IMG/VR virus record: IMGVR_UViG_3300020446_000006 | Span: 1 to 64,000 of that record | Source of the DNA: a virus | Direction: 5' to 3' (one strand) | DNA length: 64,000 nt | In this document: piece by piece, positions 8,022 to 16,765 of the stretch | How positions within the stretch are numbered: the stretch's first letter is position 1 | Layout of the letters: each line of letters starts with the position of its first letter | The notes under the pieces: model-generated | What the model was told of the DNA's origin: nothing | The model's input: only the letters and a program-made list of their open reading frames with translations | Databases searched by the model: none | Program-made: the position numbers and the translations under genes

Positions 8022-9577
8022 TGTTCATCTCCTGCTACAGGTTTAAGTTCAAAGCGTTGTGCTGATGGAGGTGTATCCTGTTGTTCTTCGTCAGGTTCTT
8101 CTTCACCTTCACCAGCAATATCTTTTTTCATTTGTTCAATAGTTTCGTCATCAAGCATAAGTACATTTTTCTGTACCCATTCTTTTGAGAAATATTCGCC
8201 TACGTATTGCTGTATCATATCCATAGACTGTAGTCTTTCACGAAGCATTTCTGCATCACGAAGTTCTGCAAAATGGTTGTCTTTTACATAGTCAACCGTA
8301 ATATCATTTTTCCACTCTTCCCAATCTTCTTCAGTAATAACACCCTTCATGATTAGTTGCTTCTTAAGGATGCCATAGAAGAGATGTGAGAATCTCATAC
8401 GAAGTCTGTCAATAAACTTCTGGAATTTAAGTTCATCACGATTGACTTCAGTAGATCTACCTAAGAAACCTTGTACGGCTTCTGTATCCATACGAGAGAT
8501 CGGTACGTTTAATGACCGATACATTCTCTTTTGAAAATATACAATGTCTTCGATTTGACCAAGGTTCTCGCCACCAGGTAAAGTAGTAATCTCTGTTCCT
8601 CTACCACCCTCTCTACGCGGCAGCCAAAAATCTTCGAGCAACGATTGATGTTTACGATCGTCTCGTATCTCACCAGTCTTGGCATCGTATACAAGTTTGT
8701 TACGATACTTTGCCATAATGTCTTTCATATATTGTTCTGACTTGCCGCGAGGTAAGTTGCCAACATCAATATAAAAGATACGACGCTCAGGTGCACGCGC
8801 CAAACGATAGATGACAAGCGCATCTTCCATCATGCGAAGTTGATTAATTGGTTTCAGTGCTTTATGAATGTGTGATACAATTTTTTTACGATCTTCTGTA
8901 AGAAGACCTGATGTAACATAGGAAACAGAATCGTTTGTCATCTTAATACCAGAAGTTGACTGTCCTGGTTTTTCTTGATAGATAAAGAACTCATCTGTTT
9001 TTTCTACGATTTTAGCTCCAGTAATCGGATCTTTCTTGTATTTTACTTTCTTGACCTTACGCATCTTTGCAGAGTCCATAGGACGAATCTCTTGAATGCC
9101 ATCTTTCGGTCTGTCTTCGTTTACTACAAGATGATGATATAAACGACCGTCAATATACCAACGTCGGAAGATATCATGGCCTAGTTCTTTAAAGTTCAAC
9201 ATACCATAAATGTTATCGAACTCTTCTTTAATTAATTTTTTGACTCGGTCTGGTGCTTTAACTTCGTCAAGATTCAGTTCGAGTGTTTGACTCATCTCAC
9301 TACCGGTAATTGATTCATTAACAATGTCTTCGATTGCAGCATCAACTTCAGGATGCATTGCATTACCACGATATTTCATAATCAATTGATAATTATCTTT
9401 TGAATCGTCACCGTCTAGATTCAGATATTGTCCATAATGTGTACCAGCAGCAGTTGCATAACTACCGCCTTCGTCGTCACGTGGCGGAACGACAGATGGA
9501 AGCTTTTTGTCTTCAGCATCTTTTCTGGCTCTTTTAATTTCAAAGCCAAATAGTTTTAAACCATCATTTTCTGCCAT
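8018..9577 (-). CDS. 20: Portal vertex protein gp20
   Basis: 519 residues (T4 524). Forms the dodecameric portal through which DNA is packaged and to which the neck binds. Clear family features: EVDAAIEDIVNESI near the N-terminus, RAPERRIFYIDVGNLPRGKS in the middle, NVPISRMDTE near residue 365 and the FQKFIDRLRMRFSHLF helix after it. It is preceded by a ribosome-binding AGGATA and followed with a 4-base overlap by gp67. The C-terminal 35 residues are acidic and Gln/Pro-rich. Confidence 0.97.
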   Translation of the reverse strand: MAENDGLKLFGFEIKRARKDAEDKKLPSVVPPRDDEGGSYATAAGTHYGQYLNLDGDDSKDNYQLIMKYRGNAMHPEVDAAIEDIVNESITGSEMSQTLELNLDEVKAPDRVKKLIKEEFDNIYGMLNFKELGHDIFRRWYIDGRLYHHLVVNEDRPKDGIQEIRPMDSAKMRKVKKVKYKKDPITGAKIVEKTDEFFIYQEKPGQSTSGIKMTNDSVSYVTSGLLTEDRKKIVSHIHKALKPINQLRMMEDALVIYRLARAPERRIFYIDVGNLPRGKSEQYMKDIMAKYRNKLVYDAKTGEIRDDRKHQSLLEDFWLPRREGGRGTEITTLPGGENLGQIEDIVYFQKRMYRSLNVPISRMDTEAVQGFLGRSTEVNRDELKFQKFIDRLRMRFSHLFYGILKKQLIMKGVITEEDWEEWKNDITVDYVKDNHFAELRDAEMLRERLQSMDMIQQYVGEYFSKEWVQKNVLMLDDETIEQMKKDIAGEGEEEPDEEQQDTPPSAQRFELKPVAGDEQ

Positions 9578-9597
9578 ATTGTTATCCTAGCTAGAGA

Positions 9598-9627
9598 AAG
9601 CTAGCCGAAGAGATTTCCGGCTAGCTT
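9598..9627 (-). terminator. Inverted repeat between gp19 and gp20
   Basis: Perfect 10-bp arms AAGCTAGCCG and CGGCTAGCTT with a 10-base loop, 10 bases after the gp19 stop. On the minus strand only a weak U-rich tract follows, so it may be a leaky terminator or a processing/stability hairpin that lowers gp20 relative to gp19, rather than a full stop. Confidence 0.6.
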
Positions 9628-9636
9628 ACTATTTAT

Positions 9637-10164
9637 TTAGGTTGTGGTGTTTGATTCCCAGTACTGGAATGCCCAAGTACAACTGAATCTTTCAATCTGA
9701 TCATTGTCTGCATATGACAGAGCGATCGGTGAAAGATCTTGTGGATATGCTCCACGAAAGTTGTATGTTTTAAGTATGTCACCACTACGATCAAGTTGTT
9801 CAACCTTAAGATCAGCTTCGTATGAAATCGGAACTGAAAGACCGGTATTTGCAGAGTGTGCATTAATACCGTTCATCCAACGCTCAATTGCATCGCGAAT
9901 CGCAAAGTCAGTATCGTTAATGATGGTTGTTGTCCATTCTGCGAATGTACGATCACCAGCCATCTTTAATACACGACCTCTGAAATTTACTGGAATCTGA
10001 CCGAAAGTCGATCCTGGTAGTTCAGCAGCTTCACAAAGGAATGATGTTAATTCAGGATCACCATTAGCGAAACCTGGATAGTTGATCGTTGCCTGAAAGA
10101 GGTTAGGGCGTGCGCCACCGCCTCTCAGCTTTGACTTAAAGTCGTCTACTCCGAGAATTGCCAT
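9637..10164 (-). CDS. 19: Tail tube protein gp19
   Basis: 175 residues (T4 gp19 163). Forms the stacked hexameric rings of the inner tail tube. The N-terminus (GVDDFKSKLRGGGARPNLFQ), the ELPGSTFGQIPVNFRGR segment and FAEWTTTIINDTDFAIRDAI are typical of the family. It has a strong AGGAGG ribosome-binding site and follows sheath gp18 by 14 bases, as in T4. The stable hairpin after its stop fits the need for high expression of a tube subunit. Confidence 0.97.
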   Translation of the reverse strand: MAILGVDDFKSKLRGGGARPNLFQATINYPGFANGDPELTSFLCEAAELPGSTFGQIPVNFRGRVLKMAGDRTFAEWTTTIINDTDFAIRDAIERWMNGINAHSANTGLSVPISYEADLKVEQLDRSGDILKTYNFRGAYPQDLSPIALSYADNDQIERFSCTWAFQYWESNTTT

Positions 10165-10178
10165 TGTTCATTACCTCC

Positions 10179-11933
10179 TTACACTGTGCCTACGACTTCT
10201 TCGAAGTCAACACCGGTACGAACAGCTACAAAGTTCAGAGTAACAAAGTTAATCGAGCGCGCTGGCTTGATAAAGATGTTAGCGATGAACTCGTTGCGAT
10301 CTACAACAGCCGGAGTATTGTTGGTTTCATCACAGACAACTCTAAAGTCTGTAATACCACGCCGACCTTGTACTTCACGAAGTACTGGTTCTACGATATT
10401 GACGAACTCAGCTCGAGTAAACTCATCGTTAAACTCGAACATTACTTGTTCAGCTGCGCGACCAATTGCTCTTTCAAGTACAAGGAACAAACGACGTACG
10501 TTAATTCGGTCAAATGCTGAAGGTCGACCAAGCTTCGTCTTATCGCCGAAGAGAAGTACACCTTGACCTGGAATGTTAGCAATCGGATTCACACTTGCTT
10601 TATACAGAGTATCTCTCTGTGATTTTGTTGGTGAGAATGCAATCGCAGTAATTCCAAGATATTGACCGCGTCGTGAACCTGCGGGTGAGAACCATGGTGC
10701 ACGATTAAGATCGGTAGCAGCCATAATTCCAGCAGTTGATGATGCAGCAGGAATATTAATAAACTGATCATTATACTTGTCGTATATCTTCAAGAAATTT
10801 CCGTCATTGACAAGATATGATGAGTTTGTGAATGTATTTGCTGTTGTTACAATGTTATTTGTCATTGTAGCAGTATTAGTTAGACCAAGAATATCTGTAC
10901 GTGCAGGTGACGCTGCAACCACACAATCTTTACGAAGTGATTGTGCTGTCGCTATCAAGTCATTTACGATAGTTGTCTGATCTGCACGAGCATTTAGTGA
11001 AGGAGAAATTAAGAAGTCAACTTCTACAATATCCTTATCTTCGTATAGATCATATCCTTGTAGATATTCAGATACACCAAGCATTCCGGAATTTACACCT
11101 TTTGCAAAGTTAAAATCTGTATCTGTATTTAGTGCAGTCATAAACGTATCGCCACTATCTATTTGTGTTGATGCTCCTGCTGCCTGATAGTCTGAGTCCC
11201 AATTAACCATCCATACGTATCCGGAACGGTTATTGATAATGTCTTTTCCATAGTTAGTTGTTCCATCTGCATTCTTTGCATCATCAGCAATTGATACAAA
11301 TGGATATGTTTCAAGTACAGCACCTTTGGTTCCTGTAAACTCTCCACCTTTATCAACAACTACCATGTGTACTTCATCATTTGCAGCATTACGATCTGCT
11401 GCATAGTCTGATGTACCTGGTGGTGCATCGAATTCATCTTTATATGACCATGCATTAAATGCAGAATCACTCGGCGGACAGATTGAAACTTGAAGTGAAT
11501 TACCTAACTCGCCTGGAAAACGAGCGATAAATGTATGTGAATCTGAATCAAGACCTGCTGTTTGTGCTTCGAAGTCTTGTGTATTCTTTACTAATTCTGT
11601 TGGTAGACTTCCATCGGAATCAGTTCCTAACTGACCACGAACTGAACGTGAATTTAGCGCGCTACCATCTACTTCTCTTGTTACAAACAGTGAACCTGAA
11701 TAACGTAAGAAATAAACAGCCGAATGGAAATCGATGGTGTTGTCTGAGTCAGGCACAGCAAAGGTATTAACAAGAGTTGCCTCATTGTCTACCAATACTC
11801 TTTCTTCGGCAGGACCCCAACGATAATTGCCAACAATTGCGCCTGTAGTCGACTGTACGTTCGGAACGCCACCAGTCAGATCTATCTCTTTGACGACAAC
11901 CGCTGGACTTGCAGACGGTGTACCTAATGCCAT
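10179..11933 (-). CDS. 18: Contractile tail sheath protein gp18
   Basis: 584 residues (T4 659). Forms the contractile sheath around the gp19 tube. The N-terminus carries PAVVVKEIDLTGGVPNV and GAIVGNYRWGPAEE, and the C-terminal domain ends with FRVVCDETNNTPAVVDRNEF and IKPARSINFVTLNFVAVRTG, the conserved sheath core that inserts the terminal arms. The middle (about 90-250) is the variable outer domain. Order gp17-gp18-gp19 is as in T4. A late promoter box lies 60 bases upstream. Confidence 0.97.
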   Translation of the reverse strand: MALGTPSASPAVVVKEIDLTGGVPNVQSTTGAIVGNYRWGPAEERVLVDNEATLVNTFAVPDSDNTIDFHSAVYFLRYSGSLFVTREVDGSALNSRSVRGQLGTDSDGSLPTELVKNTQDFEAQTAGLDSDSHTFIARFPGELGNSLQVSICPPSDSAFNAWSYKDEFDAPPGTSDYAADRNAANDEVHMVVVDKGGEFTGTKGAVLETYPFVSIADDAKNADGTTNYGKDIINNRSGYVWMVNWDSDYQAAGASTQIDSGDTFMTALNTDTDFNFAKGVNSGMLGVSEYLQGYDLYEDKDIVEVDFLISPSLNARADQTTIVNDLIATAQSLRKDCVVAASPARTDILGLTNTATMTNNIVTTANTFTNSSYLVNDGNFLKIYDKYNDQFINIPAASSTAGIMAATDLNRAPWFSPAGSRRGQYLGITAIAFSPTKSQRDTLYKASVNPIANIPGQGVLLFGDKTKLGRPSAFDRINVRRLFLVLERAIGRAAEQVMFEFNDEFTRAEFVNIVEPVLREVQGRRGITDFRVVCDETNNTPAVVDRNEFIANIFIKPARSINFVTLNFVAVRTGVDFEEVVGTV

Positions 11934-11992
11934 TTTATCTTCCTTCGATTAAAAATTATATGGTTCCATAATACGATTAGTCAACTTGCTAT

Positions 11993-12000
11993 TATTTATA
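11993..12000 (-). promoter_or_regulatory. T4-type late promoter box
   Basis: Exact TATAAATA on the minus strand in the 78-base gap between gp17 and gp18, about 60 bases before the gp18 start, giving sheath and tube their own strong late transcript. Confidence 0.75.
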
Positions 12001-12011
12001 ACTTTGTTACT

Positions 12012-13634
12012 CTACAGATCTTCAGGTTCAAATATGAATCGTTGTGTGTCTTCTTCTCGTATTGCCCATGGATCTTGTTCTCTTTCAATCGCATTAATTG
12101 CTTCTGTACCATCATCAATAAATCCAAATGGTACCACATCATCTTCGATCTCTTTCATCTTTTGTTTAAAGAGCATGTCTTTTAAATTAATATCGGTCAT
12201 GTCAGCAAAGTACTGTGTAGATACAAAATAGCCAAACATTACAAGGTTCATCATGAGATCATCGTGATTACCATCAGATGCTTCGTATGACTGACCTCGA
12301 GCTTCAAACGTAGAAATCTCAAGAATTGTTTGTTCATCTACAATTTTAAGTTTATTATTTTCTAGAATGTCTTTGATAGCAGAACAGCCAAGTCTTTTGG
12401 ACTTGCGTGTTATCTCTATGCCGATCGCATTTGCTTTTACTGAGGACTCAACGTGGACATTTTCATATTCTAAATCGTGGTAAAGTCCATTGCAGACAAC
12501 TGACCCTTGGTCATTTGATTCAATTACAACATAAGCATCATTGTAGACTTTTGCGTACTTATATATAATGTTAGGGAAGAGTATTGGAGAAATAGTGTTG
12601 TTGCGATATACAGCAACCTGTCTAAACGGGCGAACGCTTATATCGATCAAGTTGAATGTAGAATAATCCTGGCCTCTTCCCTTGCTTACATCAACAGTCA
12701 TAATATAATCTTTTTTCTTATTGGGCTCCTCATATATTTTAAGGTGCCCACCTTCTAGAAGCTTCTTATAACGACCTGCTCTGAATCCCATTAATGTTTC
12801 TGCATTAATGAGCGTATCGCCTGTACCAAAGAATGTATTGCCAAATTCCTGGTCAAACTGTAATTGACTCGTATTTGATATAGTTTGTTTTTTCCAATCT
12901 TCGTCTCGACCAGGTACATCCCACCAATCAACTCGAAAAGATTGAAACTCATTTACATTTTGTACCGCCCCTTCCCAGATCTTATGAAATTGATTCCCGA
13001 TTCCGTTTGCCGTCGAGGTGATGATAACTTTTGTGTCTTTACCTGCTGAGACAACCGGATAGGTAGAAGTGTAGAACTCAGCTGCACGCTCAACGAAAGC
13101 AAACTCGTCAAGATAAAGAAGGTTGACAGACATACCGCGTATACTAGAGCCAGAAGTAGCAGCAGCAATGATCCGAGAATTATTGCTAAACTCAAGAGAA
13201 CCTTTGTTAAGAGCCTTTGACCCAGGCTGCAGAAAAAACGGAATATTCTCGAGCATAAGCGTAATCCTCGATAACATTTCACGCGCAGTAGCGCCTTTGT
13301 TAGCGAGTATAGCGATCGTTTTTTCAGGGTTGAAGAGCGCATACCAAAGCAAATACGCGCATGCGGATATTGATTTACCAGATTGACGACATGCGAGAAC
13401 GACATTAAATCTATTTTCCTCGAAGTGTTTAAACATTTGCTTTTGATATGGATATAAATGAAAAGGCACTAAGCCGGAATCAAGTGCAATTACTTTCACA
13501 TACTCCTCAGCAAAGTGTATAGGATTAATCATACACTTTTTATATTCTTTTAGAAGATCAGGTGTCCATTTTTGTAATACACCATCTCTTTTTACATTAG
13601 GATTTCCGAGATACGACTCGTTCTGGCTCAGCAT
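12012..13634 (-). CDS. 17: Terminase large subunit gp17
   Basis: 540 residues (T4 610). The DNA-packaging motor. ATPase domain: Walker A CRQSGKS (residues 82-88), Walker B LLYLDE (172-177, catalytic Glu177), coupling motif STAN (207-210). RNase H-like nuclease domain: Asp315 in TVDVSKGRGQDYS, Glu372 in VVIESNDQGS, and Asp458/459 in DGNHDD. All key residues are present, so it should be active. It overlaps gp16 by 38 bases, so the two subunits are translationally linked; the predicted ATG has only a weak Shine-Dalgarno, which suggests dependence on gp16 translation. Confidence 0.97.
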   Translation of the reverse strand: MLSQNESYLGNPNVKRDGVLQKWTPDLLKEYKKCMINPIHFAEEYVKVIALDSGLVPFHLYPYQKQMFKHFEENRFNVVLACRQSGKSISACAYLLWYALFNPEKTIAILANKGATAREMLSRITLMLENIPFFLQPGSKALNKGSLEFSNNSRIIAAATSGSSIRGMSVNLLYLDEFAFVERAAEFYTSTYPVVSAGKDTKVIITSTANGIGNQFHKIWEGAVQNVNEFQSFRVDWWDVPGRDEDWKKQTISNTSQLQFDQEFGNTFFGTGDTLINAETLMGFRAGRYKKLLEGGHLKIYEEPNKKKDYIMTVDVSKGRGQDYSTFNLIDISVRPFRQVAVYRNNTISPILFPNIIYKYAKVYNDAYVVIESNDQGSVVCNGLYHDLEYENVHVESSVKANAIGIEITRKSKRLGCSAIKDILENNKLKIVDEQTILEISTFEARGQSYEASDGNHDDLMMNLVMFGYFVSTQYFADMTDINLKDMLFKQKMKEIEDDVVPFGFIDDGTEAINAIEREQDPWAIREEDTQRFIFEPEDL

Positions 13635-13962
13635 CTATAACATCATCTTGTTTTAACATTTTCTGTATATCGGTAGTAGAACCAAGAAAGTAATTATTCT
13701 GCTGGTTCTCTACTTGTTTCACATCATCTTTTCTATCCATCTCTTTTTGTTTCTTATTAAGATCCATAAGTCGATCATTTACATCAGAAACATTTTTAAT
13801 CATGCCTGATAAAACTTCATAAGCTCTTGGATGCTCAGACTCGCGAGCAACCTCAATCATATTTTCGAGAGCATCTTTACCTTTTTCGATTAGCTCATAA
13901 TATGTTTCACGTGAGTAATCGTAATCACTACTTACATTATCTTTTTCGTTAGACATATTCAA
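13597..13962 (-). CDS. 16: Terminase small subunit gp16
   Basis: 121 residues (T4 164). It regulates DNA recognition and stimulates the gp17 ATPase, forming an oligomeric ring. A central coiled-coil pair (residues about 25-80: YYELIEKGKDALENMIEVAR and SGMIKNVSDVNDRLMDLNKK) is typical of T4-like small terminases, followed by a polar tail with NYFLGSTTDIQKML. It lies between gp15 and gp17 as in T4 and overlaps gp17 by 38 bases. Confidence 0.93.
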   Translation of the reverse strand: MNMSNEKDNVSSDYDYSRETYYELIEKGKDALENMIEVARESEHPRAYEVLSGMIKNVSDVNDRLMDLNKKQKEMDRKDDVKQVENQQNNYFLGSTTDIQKMLKQDDVIDAEPERVVSRKS

Positions 13963-13968
13963 TCCTAA

Positions 13969-14763
13969 TTATATCGGCGCGTTTGCACTATCTATTGTTA
14001 TATCAAATCCAAAATCACTATCAGGCATACCGATTATAGTAGTAGGATCTGGAGTTACAATCAATCTTTCTGCTTTAATATCAGAATCACCACCTGCTCC
14101 AGTATCCATAAAGAAAAGATCAGCAACAGACTTACGAATGATATCGCTGTTTGCGATCGGACCGTAGAAGCTGACTTTCATTTCGAAAGAAAGAGTATAT
14201 ATAATCGTTCTTCTTGCTTCTTGTTGTCCTTCAAAATCGTCGCTGAATGTTAAACCTTGTATAATAATCGGAATGTCTTCTTTAAAATCCGGATAATCGT
14301 CAGGAAAAGGTTTAATCGTTAATGTGTATTGCGGATTAAAAGTCGGTATAATTTGCTCTACAATCTGCAATGCGTCGTCTTGACTCTTAGCATATACGTT
14401 TAAATCAAAATTAATATTATATGGTACAGGCGAATAAAACTTTGTTCTTTGTGCAGTCGTTTGTCCTAATGTTTTAAAGGTTGAAACTTTTGTAAGTTGC
14501 CGTGTATTGTCATACGTAAACGAAGTAATTTCAAATGACATTCTCGGTAATTTAATTGCTGTCTTTGTATCAGTATCTAAGTCAGGCTGTTGTCTGATTC
14601 TTTCAAGGTACTTCATTCTCGGTGCATAAGCTAGCGGCACTTTTAGTTGGTTTAGTACACCGCCTGCAGAGTTCTTACGAACAACATAAATGTTGTTAAA
14701 GAGTCTGCCAAATATTGAAACAGACTTTCGAATCTTCTCATGATAAAAATGTGTACCAAACAT
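13969..14763 (-). CDS. 15: Tail completion and sheath stabiliser gp15
   Basis: 264 residues (T4 272). Caps the tail end and joins it to the neck. The start MFGTHFYHEKIRKSVSIFG, RMSFEITSFTYD and QYTLTIKPFPDD are typical of gp15, including the central beta domain used to form the hexameric ring. It shares one base with gp14 upstream and is 6 bases from gp16, in T4 order. Confidence 0.96.
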   Translation of the reverse strand: MFGTHFYHEKIRKSVSIFGRLFNNIYVVRKNSAGGVLNQLKVPLAYAPRMKYLERIRQQPDLDTDTKTAIKLPRMSFEITSFTYDNTRQLTKVSTFKTLGQTTAQRTKFYSPVPYNINFDLNVYAKSQDDALQIVEQIIPTFNPQYTLTIKPFPDDYPDFKEDIPIIIQGLTFSDDFEGQQEARRTIIYTLSFEMKVSFYGPIANSDIIRKSVADLFFMDTGAGGDSDIKAERLIVTPDPTTIIGMPDSDFGFDITIDSANAPI

Positions 14764-15959
14764 TAGTTATTCTCCGGATCACCGAATGGATTATCTTCAC
14801 TAAAGTCAAGGAAGTCATCGACGGTAGTTGCTGAGAATATCTCATTCTGTTCGGTTTCTGATATCTTATTCAATTCTACAACGCTCTTTATTTCAAGACC
14901 AGTAATACTGTTATTAGTACTATTTATTAGTACACCATCGGCCGCGGCAAACGGAGGTAATGCTGAATCTTGTATGAATGTATGATACAATCCGTCATCA
15001 GCACCGACATGTGCAAGATAGATATGTCTAGATGAATCACCAGAAGAATCGAGTAGGATTCTTTGTATTTCACCAGACATCTTCACACCACTTGAGAATG
15101 TCTGTGTTACTGTATCGCCGACTGCAAAATCACTATCGACAGCAGATCCACCGATAAAGTTAATCGTAGGTGGTACACTATAACCATCTCCAGAGTCTGT
15201 AATCGTAATTGTACCGATTGCACCAAATGAATCAACTGTTGCCGTTGCTGCCGCGCTATCTCCAAGTACGATTGTATCACTGCTATCTGCAATAATTTGC
15301 AGAGTTGGCGGTGTTGTGTAATATCTGCCACCTTGTATTAGTGTAATTGCGCCAACATGATCACTGTCTAGAGTAATCGTAGCTGTAGCTTTCTTCGGCG
15401 CTTTTACTTCAATTACATATTGATATGTGCCAGACTGTTCGATATCTTGAATTGCAGCAATACTTGTATCGAAATCTTCTCCACTGTATTCGAAAAGGTT
15501 ACAGCGAAGTTTAAAAACCGGAAGATTTTCAATCTGATAGAATGGTTGTTCATGTTCTACATGGCCTATTTCAAACATTTTGTTTGTCAATGGTATGTAG
15601 ATCAAGTCACCTTCAACAGGTCTGTCTGCCACAATATCGTTATCAGGTCTACTAACCTGTGCTGCAAACCGAGAACGTGCAACTACGAGAGTTACTTCAT
15701 CTCGTATCTCAACACCGAACCTTGTAAATAAATCTCCTTCACCGTCAAAGCCTTCGACATTCTCAATGTACATTTCAATTTTATGAGATGTCGGAAAGCG
15801 AGATGTTGGATCTTCTCCAAGAAGAACATCTTCGCTTACAAGATCTCTTGGTAAATAATAAACGTCTTGACCATATATCTTGAGAGCCTCAATTACGAGG
15901 TTCTCATACATGTCCATTTCTGATCTGACTTTTTCTGAGAAGTAAAAGTTACGAGCCAT
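14763..15959 (-). CDS. 14: Neck protein gp14 with inserted beta domain
   Basis: 398 residues, clearly longer than T4 gp14 (about 256). The N-terminus (ARNFYFSEKVRSEMDMYENL, ALKIYGQDVYYLPRD, SHKIEMYIENVEGFDGEGD) is standard gp14, and the gp14 core runs to about residue 185 (FKLRCNLFEYSGEDFDT). From about 195 to 345 lies an insertion with two similar units, GGRYYTTPPTLQI and GDGYSVPPTINF, i.e. a tandem beta module, before the C-terminal tail with DFLDFSEDNPFGDPEN. The module resembles repeats in the baseplate protein at 46311, so it may be a decoration exposed at the neck. The gp14 call is secure; the insert function is unknown. Confidence 0.95.
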   Translation of the reverse strand: MARNFYFSEKVRSEMDMYENLVIEALKIYGQDVYYLPRDLVSEDVLLGEDPTSRFPTSHKIEMYIENVEGFDGEGDLFTRFGVEIRDEVTLVVARSRFAAQVSRPDNDIVADRPVEGDLIYIPLTNKMFEIGHVEHEQPFYQIENLPVFKLRCNLFEYSGEDFDTSIAAIQDIEQSGTYQYVIEVKAPKKATATITLDSDHVGAITLIQGGRYYTTPPTLQIIADSSDTIVLGDSAAATATVDSFGAIGTITITDSGDGYSVPPTINFIGGSAVDSDFAVGDTVTQTFSSGVKMSGEIQRILLDSSGDSSRHIYLAHVGADDGLYHTFIQDSALPPFAAADGVLINSTNNSITGLEIKSVVELNKISETEQNEIFSATTVDDFLDFSEDNPFGDPENN

Positions 15960-15963
15960 AATA

Positions 15964-16719
15964 TTATCCTATAAAGAAATCAGCTGGCATTTCAAACTCT
16001 AGTCTAATTCTTTCTCGCAACCTTTCTATTTCTGCTGTTGCATCGTCATAGATTTGACGACCGTTAAATGTGACACCACCCGGCAACTGTACACCTTCAA
16101 ACTTAATTAAGTTCATTCCCCATTGTTGTTTAATTAATGCTACAGAATATTCTTTCAGCCACATATCATTATAAATGGATGTATGAGTATCTGGATCTAT
16201 AAGTGTATAGACTTCTGCAACAACAAATTCACCGACTTTAAGATCTTCATCTGCAAAATCCCCAAAGATGTGAAGTCTGTCCTGATGCCGTGACCACTGC
16301 ACTTGAGCAGTACCGTTAAGCTTCATGTCTAGCAATGATAGATATTGTTGCATTTGTTCATAATAAGCAAGATCGCCTGCAAAATTCTGAAGATCAGCAA
16401 TATCATTTAACATCATCTGATATTTAATGTCGAAGAAGTTAAAAGATGAATTAAACGAAGATGCGATCGGAAATAGGCGTGATACTGTGAGCACATTACT
16501 TGGAATTGGTATGTACTCATTATTAATATCTGTCTGAGTAATCTGGTGTTTCAGATATGTTCGAACTGTGGCATCAGAGTGAAACTCTTGCCAATACTGA
16601 ATTGCCTCATCGATACGATCTTCAATCTGATCCTCGTCAACATTAATTTCGAGAACCGGATCTCCGAGCCGACGTAGACAATAATCAATCAGTTCTTGTC
16701 TGGTTGCTGGGTTCGCCAT
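15964..16719 (-). CDS. 13: Neck protein gp13
   Basis: 251 residues (T4 309). With gp14 it forms the connector between portal and tail. Recognised by ATRQELIDYCLRRLGDPVLE, EDQIEDRIDEAIQYWQEFHS and the C-terminal LIKQQWGMNLIKFEGVQLPG. It lies at the head of the gp13-to-gp20 series, preceded by a TATAAATA box at 16754-16761, so it likely starts a long late transcript. Confidence 0.96.
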   Translation of the reverse strand: MANPATRQELIDYCLRRLGDPVLEINVDEDQIEDRIDEAIQYWQEFHSDATVRTYLKHQITQTDINNEYIPIPSNVLTVSRLFPIASSFNSSFNFFDIKYQMMLNDIADLQNFAGDLAYYEQMQQYLSLLDMKLNGTAQVQWSRHQDRLHIFGDFADEDLKVGEFVVAEVYTLIDPDTHTSIYNDMWLKEYSVALIKQQWGMNLIKFEGVQLPGGVTFNGRQIYDDATAEIERLRERIRLEFEMPADFFIG

Positions 16720-16753
16720 AAAATAGTCTCCGACATGTAAAAAATCTTTTGAC

Positions 16754-16761
16754 TATTTATA
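16754..16761 (-). promoter_or_regulatory. T4-type late promoter box
   Basis: Exact TATAAATA on the minus strand, about 35 bases before the gp13 start, at the end of the adhesin gene upstream. It probably drives gp13-14-15-16-17. Confidence 0.75.
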
Positions 16762-16765
16762 TGTT

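Noticed and set aside
9629-9636. AATAAATA as a definite gp20 promoter
   Set aside because: It has one mismatch, overlaps the gp19 stop region and would place the start inside the stable hairpin; kept only as a possibility in a finding.
10158-10566. Plus-strand open frames inside gp18
   Set aside because: Both lie opposite the conserved C-terminal sheath core, lack ribosome-binding sites and show no family pattern; they are shadows of gp18 codons.
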